Shown: positions 41,806 to 50,185 of the stretch, piece by piece
How the letters are laid out: each line of letters begins with the position of its first letter
Numbering within the stretch: position 1 is the stretch's first letter
Source: Acetobacteraceae bacterium
GTDB lineage: Bacteria; Pseudomonadota; Alphaproteobacteria; Acetobacterales; Acetobacteraceae
Direction: 5' to 3'
DNA: 50,493 bases
Assembly: GCA_025452005.1 (NCBI GenBank)
Contig: JANWJK010000303.1
Span: 1-50,493, forward strand
Notes under the pieces: model-generated
Database searches by the model: none
Seen by the model: the letters and a program-made list of their open reading frames with translations, nothing else
Told to the model about the DNA's origin: nothing
Made by a program: the position numbers and the translations under genes

Positions 41806-41830
41806 TCAGCGTCGAACCCGCAGTCCCGCT

Positions 41831-42199
41831 TCAACCACGCGTCTCGATGTAGATCCCGCCGTCCGCCACTCGCACCGGTATCGGCCGCAGGCGAACGCGC
41901 GCGTCGCCCGGATGGCGCCCGGTGTCGAGATTGAATTCGTAACCATGCCATGGACACACCACGTGCCGCTCCTTGCTGAAACGCAGGCCGCGGCTGGTCT
42001 GGTCCGGCATGATGATTTCCTCGACGCCGTTGAACAGCTTGCCCTGACACACCGGCCCACCGTGATGCGGGCACCGGTTCTCATATGCGACAAACCGGTC
42101 GCCCAGCCGGAAGATACCGACCTCCAGCTCGCCGACCGCAACGATGCGATGCTCGCCATCGGCCAGTTCGCTGGCTGCACCCACCATGATCTCAGGCAT
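41831..42199 (-). CDS. Rieske-type [2Fe-2S] ferredoxin
   Basis: A 122-residue soluble electron carrier. Cluster ligands are Cys43-x-His45 (CPHHGG) and Cys82-x2-His85 (CPWHGYEF). The spacing between the pairs is longer than in the shortest ferredoxins, with a KLFNGVEEIIMPDQTSRGLR insert. GTG at 42202 directly precedes the ATG at 42199; the ATG has GGAG 8 bases upstream. It is third in the amidohydrolase cluster and could feed an oxygenase elsewhere, since none is adjacent. Confidence 0.88.
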   Translation of the reverse strand: MPEIMVGAASELADGEHRIVAVGELEVGIFRLGDRFVAYENRCPHHGGPVCQGKLFNGVEEIIMPDQTSRGLRFSKERHVVCPWHGYEFNLDTGRHPGDARVRLRPIPVRVADGGIYIETRG

Positions 42200-42212
42200 C
42201 ACATGTCTCCGG

Positions 42213-42512
42213 TCACGATCGGGCCACCGGGCGCCCGAACCACATTGCGATATCGAATAAATTCAACTCTGCCGCGCGGATCATCGCGCAGGCGGCCACA
42301 GCGGTCTCGGTCGCGGTGACCTGTTCGCCCTCGAACGGCACGAATTCACCGTCGGCCGCTTCGGCCTTGGCGGCATAGGCCTTGACCGCCACGGTCAGCA
42401 CGCGGCGCAGCGCATCGTCGGGGATCGCGTCGAGGTCGCCGCGCCGGAGTGCGCCGGTCACCTTTTCGCAGAACGCGGTGGCCAGCGCCGTCGCATCGTC
42501 GCCTGCACTCAC
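42213..42512 (-). CDS. Hypothetical 99-residue protein coupled to amidohydrolase
   Basis: I do not recognise this protein. It starts at a GTG that shares GTGA with the amidohydrolase stop and ends 13 bp before the ferredoxin gene. It is predicted to be mostly helical, acidic in the first half (GDLDAIPDDALRRVLTVAVK) and with a C-terminal ETAVAACAMIRAAELNLFDI stretch. No signal peptide, zinc motif or membrane segment is visible. Placement between an amidohydrolase and a Rieske ferredoxin suggests a structural or accessory subunit of that system. Confidence 0.7.
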   Translation of the reverse strand: MSAGDDATALATAFCEKVTGALRRGDLDAIPDDALRRVLTVAVKAYAAKAEAADGEFVPFEGEQVTATETAVAACAMIRAAELNLFDIAMWFGRPVARS

Positions 42513-43774
42513 TTGGCAAGCGCCGGCTCGGGTCCCGGCACCTGCGCCAGCTTGTGCCGCGGCACCTCGAAGCCGAACAGGCGGGCGGCGTTCAGACCCA
42601 GGATGTTGCGCTTTGCCTGCTCGGTCAGGAATGGCAGGTTGGTGATGGTGGTCGGCAGATCGAAGTCCCAGTGCGGCCAATCCGACGCGAACAGCAGTTG
42701 CGTATCCGCCTTGATCGCTTCCATCGTGGCCTGGGCCAGCTTGAGATTGCTGGTCTCCAGCGGTTGGCTGGTGAAGTACATATCCTGGATGTACTCGCTG
42801 GGCCGCCGGCGCAGCATCGGCGCCTCGGACGTCCGCATCATATATTCCGAATCCAGCCGCTGCATCATGAACGACAACCAGGCGAGACCGCTCTCCACCC
42901 AGATCACCTTGAGCTTCGGGAACCGCTCCGGGATGCCGTTGATGATCCAGTTGGTCAGATGGATCATGTTGAAGTAGCAGAACGAGATCGCGTGCATCGA
43001 GATGAAGCGGTTGACCTGCTTCATCGACTCGTCGCCCCAATGGAAGCCCGAGTGGAATGCCAGCGGCTTGCCCGCCGCCTGAAGCGCGGCATAGAGGCGC
43101 ATGTAGCTGTTGTGGTGCACCGGCCGATAGCGCGTCGAGACAACGGTAAATCCGATGACGCCCGGTTCGTCGGCGAACTCCTCGACCACCTCGACGCACG
43201 AGTCGGGGTCGTTGAACGGCAGGTACATCATCGCCTTGATGCGCGGCTCGCGCGGCAGGAGTTCCTCGACCAGCCACCGGTTGAAGGCCCGCCCCAGTGC
43301 CACCTCCACCTCGGCCTGCGGATGCATGCCCAGCAGCAGCATCGGCGTCGGGAACGCCACCGTGTAGTCGATGCCCATGCTGTCCATCGCCCGTCTGGTC
43401 AGCTCGACCTGACGATGCGTGCCCTCACCGGACACCGCCTCCGCCTGCTGCTGCTGGTGCGGGATGCGGCCGAACATGTCCTGGAACGACATGCCGGGCT
43501 GCGCGTTCAGCAGGCCTGGTGGCGAGCCGCCGCGCTCGCGGAACGACTTCGCCGCTTGCCGAAGGTAGTCATTGTCGATGCGGTCGGTGATGTCGGACCA
43601 GAATGCGGTCTCGGTGACGTGCGCATCGATATCGACGATGAAGTAGTCCGTCAGCTTGCGGGCGCTCTTCGCGGCATGCGCGAGCACATCGCGCGTATCC
43701 GACCGTATGGTGATCTTTTCCAGTTCGCGTACCGCCGGGGCGGACGTGGGGCTGTCGCCGCGTGAGCCTGTCAT
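42509..43774 (-). CDS. Amidohydrolase family protein (COG2159 type)
   Basis: A 421-residue TIM-barrel metal-dependent hydrolase of the amidohydrolase-2 group. FIVDIDAHVTE holds the first metal ligands (Asp50, His52); KPLAFHSGFHW provides a later histidine; LLFASDWPHWDFD near the C-terminus is the conserved Asp-bearing end of the barrel. Members decarboxylate or hydrolyse aromatic and related acids. It leads the three-gene unit with a 99-residue protein and a Rieske ferredoxin and diverges from a penicillin-acylase-type gene across 129 bp. Substrate unknown. Confidence 0.9.
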   Translation of the reverse strand: MTGSRGDSPTSAPAVRELEKITIRSDTRDVLAHAAKSARKLTDYFIVDIDAHVTETAFWSDITDRIDNDYLRQAAKSFRERGGSPPGLLNAQPGMSFQDMFGRIPHQQQQAEAVSGEGTHRQVELTRRAMDSMGIDYTVAFPTPMLLLGMHPQAEVEVALGRAFNRWLVEELLPREPRIKAMMYLPFNDPDSCVEVVEEFADEPGVIGFTVVSTRYRPVHHNSYMRLYAALQAAGKPLAFHSGFHWGDESMKQVNRFISMHAISFCYFNMIHLTNWIINGIPERFPKLKVIWVESGLAWLSFMMQRLDSEYMMRTSEAPMLRRRPSEYIQDMYFTSQPLETSNLKLAQATMEAIKADTQLLFASDWPHWDFDLPTTITNLPFLTEQAKRNILGLNAARLFGFEVPRHKLAQVPGPEPALAK

Positions 43775-43903
43775 GGACGTTCCTCGATTGCGTCGGCTTG
43801 CGCGAAAACGCTACCACGCTGCCAATCGCCGTGCCAGCACGCTGACGTTCGCGTCATCGAGGCATGCCTTTTCTTTCGGTCGGCGGTTGGCCACTTTGGG
43901 GTC

Positions 43904-46210
43904 ATGCGCGTAGTACTCCATCGCCTTCGCCGCCTGCTGTCCTGGCTGGTCTTCATCGTGCTCCTGGTGGCGGCGATCGTTACAGGTGTGCTGTGGCTGA
44001 CGCTGCCCCCTCGGTCGCAGCAGGCGCGCATTGCCGGCCTGTCCGGACCCGTCGACATCGGCTTCGACGCCGACGGCATCCCGCGCATCCGCGCCGTCAA
44101 CGACACCGATGCCGCCGCCGCCCTCGGCTTCGTGCACGCCCGCGACCGTCTGTTCCAGATGGAGCTGATGCGCCGCGCCGCTTCCGGCCGGCTGTCCGAG
44201 ATTGCCGGCCCGGCTACACTCGCGCTCGACCGCAGCATGCGTACCTTTGGCCTGCGGCGGCACGCGGTGGCGGAGTACCCGGCGCTGCCGGCCGAGACCC
44301 GTGCCATGCTGGAGGCCTACTCCCGCGGCGTGAACGCCTGGATCGCCGAGCGCGGGCGGTTGAGCGCACCGGAGGCCCTGTTCCTCGGTACGCCTGAACC
44401 ATGGGAACCGGTCGACAGCCTGCTGTGGGGGGAGACTATGGGCCTGTGGCTGTCGCTCAATTGGCGCACCGAGCTGTCGCGTCAGGCGCTCGCCGGGCGC
44501 GTGCCGCAGCAGATGGTCGACGAACTGTGGCCTCCGGCGGGCGGCGCCGGTCGGCCCGAGGCGGCACTGGAACCCGGCTTGCGTCAAGTTGCCGGCGAGC
44601 TGGCCGCCCTGCTGCCGCGGTTTCCGGACCTCTTCACGCTGCCAGGCTCGGCATCGAACGAATGGGCAGTGGACGGCCGTCACACCGCCACTGGAGCGCC
44701 CTTGCTCGCCGGCGATCCACATCTCGCGTTCGGCTTCCCGGCGATCTGGTATCTGGCGCGGATCGAGACGCGCGCCGGTGTGCTCGCGGGCGCCACCGCA
44801 CCGGGCGTGCCTTTCCTGGTGCTTGGCCACAACGGTCACATCGCCTGGAGCTTCACCACCACCGGCGCGGATGTGCAGGACCTCTTCATCGAGACAGCGG
44901 CGGGCGATGGCCAGTACCAGACGCCTGACGGACCGCGCCCCTTCGCCGTGCGCGAGGAGCGTATCAAGGTCCGCGGTGAGCCGGACCAGATCCTTGCCGT
45001 GCGGGAGACCCGCCACGGCCCGGTGGTGAGCGACCTGCGGGGCAGCGGCGGCCCGATCCTGGCCGCGGCGATGGCCAATCTGGCGCCCGGCAACACCGCG
45101 GCTGCCGGCCTGTTCGCGCTGAACCAGGCGCGCGACGTTGACGCTGCGGGCAAGGCCGCCGCCATGATCACCGCGCCGGTGCAGAATCTAGTGGTCGCCG
45201 ACCGGCAGCGTATCGCCCTCTATGTGACCGGCCGCGTGCCGATCCGCCGCGCCGGCGACGGCTCGGCGCCGGTGCCGGGCGACGGCTCGCACGACTGGAT
45301 CGGCTGGGCCTCCGGCGAGCAGTTGCCGCATGTCGTCGCCCCGGCGAGCGGGCGGCTGGTCAACGCCAACGACCGCATCGCGCCATCCGACTTCCCCGTA
45401 TTCCTCGGCCGCGACTGGTTCGGCGACTGGCGCGCCGCACGAATCCGCGAGCTGCTCTCCCGGTCGGATCGCCACACCGCAGGGGACTTCGCCCGCATGC
45501 AGGTGGATGTGCATTCGGGCTTCGCGCGTCAGATCCTGCCAACGCTGCTCGCCGTGCCGGTCACCGAGGACACCGCCCGGCGCGCCCAGGCGCTGCTACG
45601 CGACTGGGATGGCAGCATGACGGCGGACGCGCCGCAGCCGCTGATCTTCAACGCCTGGGTGCACCACCTCTATGGCCGCGTCCTGCAACAGGCCAACATC
45701 TCGGTGGCCGACGGCGGGCCGCTGGCGGAATTCGCCGCATTCGTGCTGTCCCCTGCCGGCGCGCAGTGGTGTGGCGGCGATTGCACCGCCACGCTTCAGG
45801 CGGCACTGGCCGAGGCGGTGAGCGACCTCACCGCCCGCTTCGGCAACGATCCTGCAGGGTGGCGCTGGGGCGAGGCCCATCCGGCCGTTTTCGCCCATCC
45901 GCTGCTGCGCCCGTTGCCCGTTCTGGGCGCGTTCGGCACGCTCTCCATCCCAAGCCCCGGCGACGACACGACGGTCGATCGCGGCGGGCCTGCATACAAA
46001 CAGTTTCAATCGGTGCACGGAGCGGAGTATCGAGGCGTCTATGACCTTGCCGATCTCGACCGCTCGCTGTTCATTATGGCTCCCGGGCAGTCGGGCAACC
46101 TGCTCAGTCGCCATGCGCGCGACTTCCTCACGCGCTGGCGCGATGGCGCCACGATCACCCTCGGCCCGACGGCCGAGGCAACCACTGCAACCATTCGGCT
46201 GATCCCATGA
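43904..46210 (+). CDS. Penicillin acylase family N-terminal nucleophile hydrolase
   Basis: A 768-residue precursor. Residues about 10-32 form a signal anchor or signal peptide, so it is exported. The precursor would cleave itself before Ser251 in GSASNEWAVDG, giving the alpha chain (to residue 250) and a beta chain with Ser251 as nucleophile. Later landmarks are LLAGDPHLAFGFPAIWYLA, VLGHNGHIAWSFTTTGAD and the C-terminal GQSGNLLSRHARDF. Members cleave penicillins or acyl-homoserine lactones, so the natural substrate is open. It overlaps the RDD gene by ATGA. Confidence 0.9.
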   Translation: MRVVLHRLRRLLSWLVFIVLLVAAIVTGVLWLTLPPRSQQARIAGLSGPVDIGFDADGIPRIRAVNDTDAAAALGFVHARDRLFQMELMRRAASGRLSEIAGPATLALDRSMRTFGLRRHAVAEYPALPAETRAMLEAYSRGVNAWIAERGRLSAPEALFLGTPEPWEPVDSLLWGETMGLWLSLNWRTELSRQALAGRVPQQMVDELWPPAGGAGRPEAALEPGLRQVAGELAALLPRFPDLFTLPGSASNEWAVDGRHTATGAPLLAGDPHLAFGFPAIWYLARIETRAGVLAGATAPGVPFLVLGHNGHIAWSFTTTGADVQDLFIETAAGDGQYQTPDGPRPFAVREERIKVRGEPDQILAVRETRHGPVVSDLRGSGGPILAAAMANLAPGNTAAAGLFALNQARDVDAAGKAAAMITAPVQNLVVADRQRIALYVTGRVPIRRAGDGSAPVPGDGSHDWIGWASGEQLPHVVAPASGRLVNANDRIAPSDFPVFLGRDWFGDWRAARIRELLSRSDRHTAGDFARMQVDVHSGFARQILPTLLAVPVTEDTARRAQALLRDWDGSMTADAPQPLIFNAWVHHLYGRVLQQANISVADGGPLAEFAAFVLSPAGAQWCGGDCTATLQAALAEAVSDLTARFGNDPAGWRWGEAHPAVFAHPLLRPLPVLGAFGTLSIPSPGDDTTVDRGGPAYKQFQSVHGAEYRGVYDLADLDRSLFIMAPGQSGNLLSRHARDFLTRWRDGATITLGPTAEATTATIRLIP

Positions 46211-46704
46211 TCTACCGTGCCCCCGCGATCGACGACGCCTGGCTGACCGAAGGCGTGCTGACCCGCCGGGTGTTCGCCTGGTTGATTGATGCGCTACTGA
46301 TCGGATTGATCCTCGCGGCACTTTGGTTCGTGCTGCTGCTGTTCGGCCTGCTGACGCTTGGCCTCGGGCTGCCCCTGCTCGGCGTGCTGCCGTTCGTGCC
46401 GTTCTGCTATCATCTGCTGTTCGTGGCCGGCCCAGGCTCGGCGACGCCGGGCCAGCAGGCACTTGGGTTGGTCGTTCGCCGCGACGACCACCTCGGCCGG
46501 CCGACGCTGGTGCAGGCCTTCGTTTTCACGCTGGTGTTCTACCTCACGCTGGCCGCCACCGGCCTGCTGCTGCTGTTCGCGCTGTTTACCGTACGCAAGC
46601 GCACGCTGCATGACCTGGCGAGCGGCTTGGTCGTGGTGCGGGCGCAGGCGTTGACCCGCGCCCTCGGCTCCTGGAACATGCAGGGCGGATCGCCCTACGC
46701 ATGA
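46207..46704 (+). CDS. RDD family membrane protein
   Basis: A 165-residue membrane protein with three helices. The first helix carries the RDD-type pattern RRVFAWLIDALLIGLIL (Arg21, Asp28), the second includes GVLPFVPFCYHLLFVAG, then a loop GQQALGLVVRRDD precedes the last helix and HDLASGLVV, typical of the family. RDD proteins have been linked to ion or osmotic functions only loosely. It is locked between the acylase and Bpt genes by ATGA overlaps on both sides; RDD-Bpt pairs are known in alphaproteobacteria. Confidence 0.88.
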   Translation: MIYRAPAIDDAWLTEGVLTRRVFAWLIDALLIGLILAALWFVLLLFGLLTLGLGLPLLGVLPFVPFCYHLLFVAGPGSATPGQQALGLVVRRDDHLGRPTLVQAFVFTLVFYLTLAATGLLLLFALFTVRKRTLHDLASGLVVVRAQALTRALGSWNMQGGSPYA

Positions 46705-47483
46705 GTTACAAGCCACCGCGCCGGCCGCAGTTCTTCTACACGACGGCCCCCTTGCCCTGCCCCTATCTGGCGGGACGGACCGAGCGCAAGGTCGTCACCG
46801 AGATCACCGGCCCCGACGCGGACGCGCTGCACGACCGGCTGTCGCGCGCCGGCTTCCGCCGCAGCCACAACATCGCCTACGCGCCGGTGTGCCCCGCGTG
46901 CCAGGCGTGCATCCCGATCCGCATCCCGGTCGCCACGTTCCAGCCGGACCGTACGCTGCGCAGGATCTGGCGGGCGAATGTGCAACTGGAGGGCTTCGAG
47001 GTGCCGGGGCGCGCCACGGCCGAGCAGTTCCAGTTGTTCCAGCGCTATCAGGCGGCGCGCCACGGCGACGGCGACATGGCGACGATGAGTTTTTATGACT
47101 ATCGCGCCATGGTGGAGGATACGCCGATCGAGACCTTCATCGTGGAGTTCCGCGATCCCGACGATCGGATGGTGAGCGCGTGCCTGGCCGACCGGCTGGG
47201 GGACGGTCTGTCGGCGGTCTATTCATTCTTCGCTCCCGCGCTGGAGCGGCGGTCGCTGGGGACGCATGCGATCCTTTGGCTGATCGAGCGGGCGAGGTCG
47301 CTGGGACTGCCGTACGTGTATCTCGGCTACTGGGTGCCGGAGAGCCGCAAGATGGCGTACAAGTCGCGCTTCCGTCCGGCAGAGGTGCTGGCGGGCGGGG
47401 CATGGCGGATGCTGACGGACGCCGACGCAGGCGATGGCGTGGGTGCGGGACGCGAGGCGCTGGTGCCGGAGAGTGCGGACTGA
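46701..47483 (+). CDS. bpt: Aspartate/glutamate leucyltransferase (Bpt)
   Basis: A 260-residue tRNA-dependent transferase that adds Leu to proteins beginning with Asp or Glu, making them N-end-rule substrates for ClpS/ClpAP. FFYTTAPLPCPYLAGRTERK and YAPVCPACQACIPIRIPV carry the conserved cysteines, and SFYDYRAMVEDTPIETFIV, YSFFAPALERRSLGTHAIL and YLGYWVPESRKMAYKSRF are family blocks. The ATG overlaps the RDD stop (ATGA). Length and motifs fit the bacterial family closely. Confidence 0.95.
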   Translation: MSYKPPRRPQFFYTTAPLPCPYLAGRTERKVVTEITGPDADALHDRLSRAGFRRSHNIAYAPVCPACQACIPIRIPVATFQPDRTLRRIWRANVQLEGFEVPGRATAEQFQLFQRYQAARHGDGDMATMSFYDYRAMVEDTPIETFIVEFRDPDDRMVSACLADRLGDGLSAVYSFFAPALERRSLGTHAILWLIERARSLGLPYVYLGYWVPESRKMAYKSRFRPAEVLAGGAWRMLTDADAGDGVGAGREALVPESAD

Positions 47484-48199
47484 TTGGACCGCCGCGGCGT
47501 CAGACGCGGTTACGGGATTTGTCCAGGGCCAAACACGCGCAATAACCTCACGTCACCGGCGGTCTCGTCGCTGCCGGTGTCGGTTGACTTCATAGAGCGC
47601 TCGGTAGCCACCGCCACAGGGTAATTCGCGCATACCCGAATGCCGGCCGACCGGGTTGCGGCAAGGGTGTCCCGCGGCCGGTTGATCGCCGTTCGGATCG
47701 CCTTCAGCCGGCGCCGCGCTACCAGCCCTGAACCTGGTTGAGTGAGCCAGCGGCGGTTCCGCGATGTCTCGGTCCCGGCACCGGACGGCGATTTCGCATC
47801 GATGAACGAGGCCAAGCAGTATGCTGTGCTGTATCCCGGCCGAGCCCGGCGCATCCGGGCGGAGGGCGGCCTGCTGGCGCGGCTCGACTACGGCCCACCC
47901 GAGCCGCACGTCGTCGACGCGATCGTCAACGGCACGAGCCCGATCCTACGCGCGCTCGACCGGGAACCTGCCGTCGGTGCCACGGCATGAGACACCGCAT
48001 CGCGAAGACAAGGGGACGGCCGCGCGACAATGCCGCGATGGAAACCGAACGCTGCGCCGGCGGGTCATGACGGCAATGGATGAACTGCGCTAGCCTTGCC
48101 GTCGGCGGATTGCGCCGGGAGCTGCCGCGGTGCGCGCCGCGCGACAATGAACAACATCCGCGCGGTCCCGGCCGCCGGAGTCCAAGGGAGGGGACGGCG
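47484..48199. other. Sparse region with one possible small gene
   Basis: This 716-bp stretch between Bpt and the last binding protein holds one plausible small frame (47742-47990, listed separately). On the other strand several frames are open but lack a ribosome site or family resemblance. CCGCGCGACAATG occurs twice (48020-48032 and 48137-48149), perhaps by chance in GC-rich sequence. I see no RNA gene or promoter I could defend. Confidence 0.5.
47742..47990 (+). CDS. Possible small hypothetical protein (82 residues)
   Basis: The frame starts at a GTG and runs 82 residues with a strongly GC-biased third codon position, as in the real genes here. The product reads RRFRDVSVPAPDGDFASMNE, then AKQYAVLYPGRARRI and HVVDAIVNGTSPILRAL. 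No ribosome site is clear, and no signal peptide or motif is visible. It could be a true small gene or the remnant of a longer one. Confidence 0.4.
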   Translation: MSQRRFRDVSVPAPDGDFASMNEAKQYAVLYPGRARRIRAEGGLLARLDYGPPEPHVVDAIVNGTSPILRALDREPAVGATA

Positions 48200-49735
48200 A
48201 TGTCGTTGCAACTGTGGAGCCGGTGTCTCGCGCTTCTGTCGGCCTGCCTGCTCGCCGCTACGGCGGCGACCGCCGAGCAGCGGGCGCCTGCGGGCCGCGC
48301 CGTCATCGCCTGGCACGTGACCATCGCGCCGAGCTGGTTCGATCCGTCCAGCGCGCCGCCGCAGATCACGCCGTTCGGCATGATGTATGCGATCCACGAT
48401 GCGCTGGTGCGTCCTTATCCGGGACAGAAGATGGGGCCGAGCCTCGCCGAATCATGGACCGAGAGCGAGGACGGCCTGACCTATGAATTCAAGCTCCGCC
48501 CGAACCTCAAATTCCACAACGGCGATCCGTTGACCACCGACGATGTCGCCTTCAGCTTCGAGCGCTACCACGGCGCGGCCGCGAAGACCCTGCACGAGCA
48601 CGTCAAGCGGGTCGAAATTGTCGATCCGCGCGTCGTGCGGTTCCACCTCGATGCGCCTTGGCCCGACTTCATGACGTTCTTCGGCACCACCGCCAGCGCC
48701 GCCGGCATCGTGCTGCCGAAGAAATACCTCACCGAGATCGGCGACGATGCGTTCAAGCAACGCCCGATCGGCGCGGGGCCGTATAAGTTCGTCTCCACCA
48801 GGCCGGGCATCGAGGTCGTGCTCGAAGCGTTCCCCGACTACTGGCGGCGCGTGCCGAACGTGAAGACGCTGGTGATGCGCAGCGTCCCCGAGGCCACCAC
48901 GCGTGCGCTGATGGTGCAGACCGGCGAGGCGGACATCGCCTACGCGCTCGACGGCCCCGATGCCGAAGGACTGCAGAAGGCGGGTGTCCAGATCGTGGCG
49001 ACCAAGCACGCTTCGATCTTCTGGATCGAGTTCGCCAAGCAGTGGGACCCGAAGTCGCCGTGGCACGATCCACGGCTCCGGCAGGCGGTGAATTTCGCGC
49101 TCGACCGCAAGGCCATCAACCATGCGGCGTGCCTGGATTTCTGCCCACCGGCCGGCGTGATCGTGCCGCGGGTGATGGAGTTCGCCCTGCAGGTCGAGCC
49201 GCCGCCGTACGATCCGGCGAAGGCGAAGCAACTGTTGGCCGAGGCAGGCTATCCCAACGGCATCGATGCCGGCGACTTCGCCGCGATCCCCGGCTTCCCG
49301 ACAGTGGCGGAAGCGGTCGTCAATGACCTCAACGCGGTCGGCATCCGTGTCAGGTTCCGCCAGATGGAGCGCGCGACGTTCTATGCGAACTGGCTGGAGA
49401 AGAAACTGCCGGCGCTCTACATGACGGCGTCGGGCAACTCGGGCAACTCCGGCAGCCGGGTCGAGTCGTTCATCTGGTCGAAGGGCAGCTACGCCAATGG
49501 CGGCTATCCCGACATCGACGAACTGTTCCTGCGCCAGGCCGGCGAGCGCGACAACGCGAAGCGCGAAGCGATGCTGGACCAGATCCAGCAGATGTCGATC
49601 GACCGCGTGATGTTCGCACCGATCATGGACCTGCGCGCGCTGAACGGCATCGGTCCGCGGGTGACGAAGCACACGATCACCGACGTGTGGATGAGTCCGT
49701 TTCCGTCGTACGAGGACATGGAGATCAAGGACTGA
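48200..49735 (+). CDS. Peptide-type ABC substrate-binding protein, paralogue 4
   Basis: A 511-residue family-5 solute-binding protein with a Sec-type signal (LWSRCLALLSACLLAATAAT, cleavage near AEQ), not the twin-arginine type of its relatives. It shares with the tandem trio LKFHNGDPLTTDDVAFSFER, RPIGAGPYKFVS, QWDPKSPWHDPRLRQA and PYDPAKAKQLLAEAGYPNG, so it belongs to the same subfamily although it lies 33 kb away. The ATG at 48200 follows AGGGAGGGGACGG. No permease is adjacent; it may use the importer at 6634-10445. Confidence 0.92.
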   Translation: MSLQLWSRCLALLSACLLAATAATAEQRAPAGRAVIAWHVTIAPSWFDPSSAPPQITPFGMMYAIHDALVRPYPGQKMGPSLAESWTESEDGLTYEFKLRPNLKFHNGDPLTTDDVAFSFERYHGAAAKTLHEHVKRVEIVDPRVVRFHLDAPWPDFMTFFGTTASAAGIVLPKKYLTEIGDDAFKQRPIGAGPYKFVSTRPGIEVVLEAFPDYWRRVPNVKTLVMRSVPEATTRALMVQTGEADIAYALDGPDAEGLQKAGVQIVATKHASIFWIEFAKQWDPKSPWHDPRLRQAVNFALDRKAINHAACLDFCPPAGVIVPRVMEFALQVEPPPYDPAKAKQLLAEAGYPNGIDAGDFAAIPGFPTVAEAVVNDLNAVGIRVRFRQMERATFYANWLEKKLPALYMTASGNSGNSGSRVESFIWSKGSYANGGYPDIDELFLRQAGERDNAKREAMLDQIQQMSIDRVMFAPIMDLRALNGIGPRVTKHTITDVWMSPFPSYEDMEIKD

Positions 49736-49762
49736 GCGAAGCGGACGTCCGCGTCCCGCTCA
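49733..49762. terminator. Palindrome spanning two convergent stop codons
   Basis: TGAGCG and CGCTCA form the outer arms, GCGGAC and GTCCGC the inner perfect palindrome, with small bulges between. The left arm starts with the stop codon of the binding-protein gene and the right arm contains that of the RidA gene read from the other strand. Location and symmetry fit a bidirectional terminator or RNA end-protecting hairpin. Confidence 0.5.
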
Positions 49763-50185
49763 ATCGATCACGGCAATCGCGTTGATTTCGACGAGACAAC
49801 GCGGATCGGTCGCCAGCCGGACGACCTGGACCGTCGTCGTCGTGGGCTTGGCCCCACCGAAATATTCCGCCCACACACGATTGAGCGCGTCCTGATCGCT
49901 GAGATCGGTGACAAAGCGATCGGCGGTGACGATATCGGCAAAGCTTGCGCCGACCGCCTGCAAGCCGCGTTGGAGATTGTCGAGCGCCGCCCGCGCCTGC
50001 CCCTCCATATCCGAAGGCATGGCGTCGAACTCTTCCGGCCGATGCGGATGGTGATGATAGACCGGAGCGGCGGTGACGCCGGCCAGGTAGACGGTTGTCC
50101 CGCCGCGCACCTTGATCGCCGGCGCATAGGGCATCCACAGATCGGGGGCGTCGGGCCAATGCACATGCTCGATGATCTTGGGCAT
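49760..50185 (-). CDS. RidA/YjgF family protein
   Basis: A 141-residue protein of the RidA superfamily, which includes enamine/imine deaminases that clear 2-aminoacrylate. VYLAGVTAAP, ARAALDNLQRGLQAVGASFADIV and the ending TDPRCLVEINAIAVID are the family strands and helix; the Arg of the PRC segment lies near the position of the substrate-carboxylate Arg. A YHHHPHRPEEF insertion and a slightly longer N-terminus differ from canonical RidA, so it may belong to an Rid subgroup with another role. The ATG at 50185 is the family-consistent start. Confidence 0.88.
   Translation of the reverse strand: MPKIIEHVHWPDAPDLWMPYAPAIKVRGGTTVYLAGVTAAPVYHHHPHRPEEFDAMPSDMEGQARAALDNLQRGLQAVGASFADIVTADRFVTDLSDQDALNRVWAEYFGGAKPTTTTVQVVRLATDPRCLVEINAIAVID

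Noticed and set aside
42449-43765. Plus-strand frame of over 430 codons opposite the amidohydrolase
   Set aside because: The minus-strand protein has the metal-binding motifs and correct length. The antisense product is Arg/His-rich without a domain.
47510-47909. Minus-strand small frames after bpt
   Set aside because: Two overlapping frames are open, but both are Arg-rich without a ribosome site or motif. The opposite frame at 47742 looks more coding-like.
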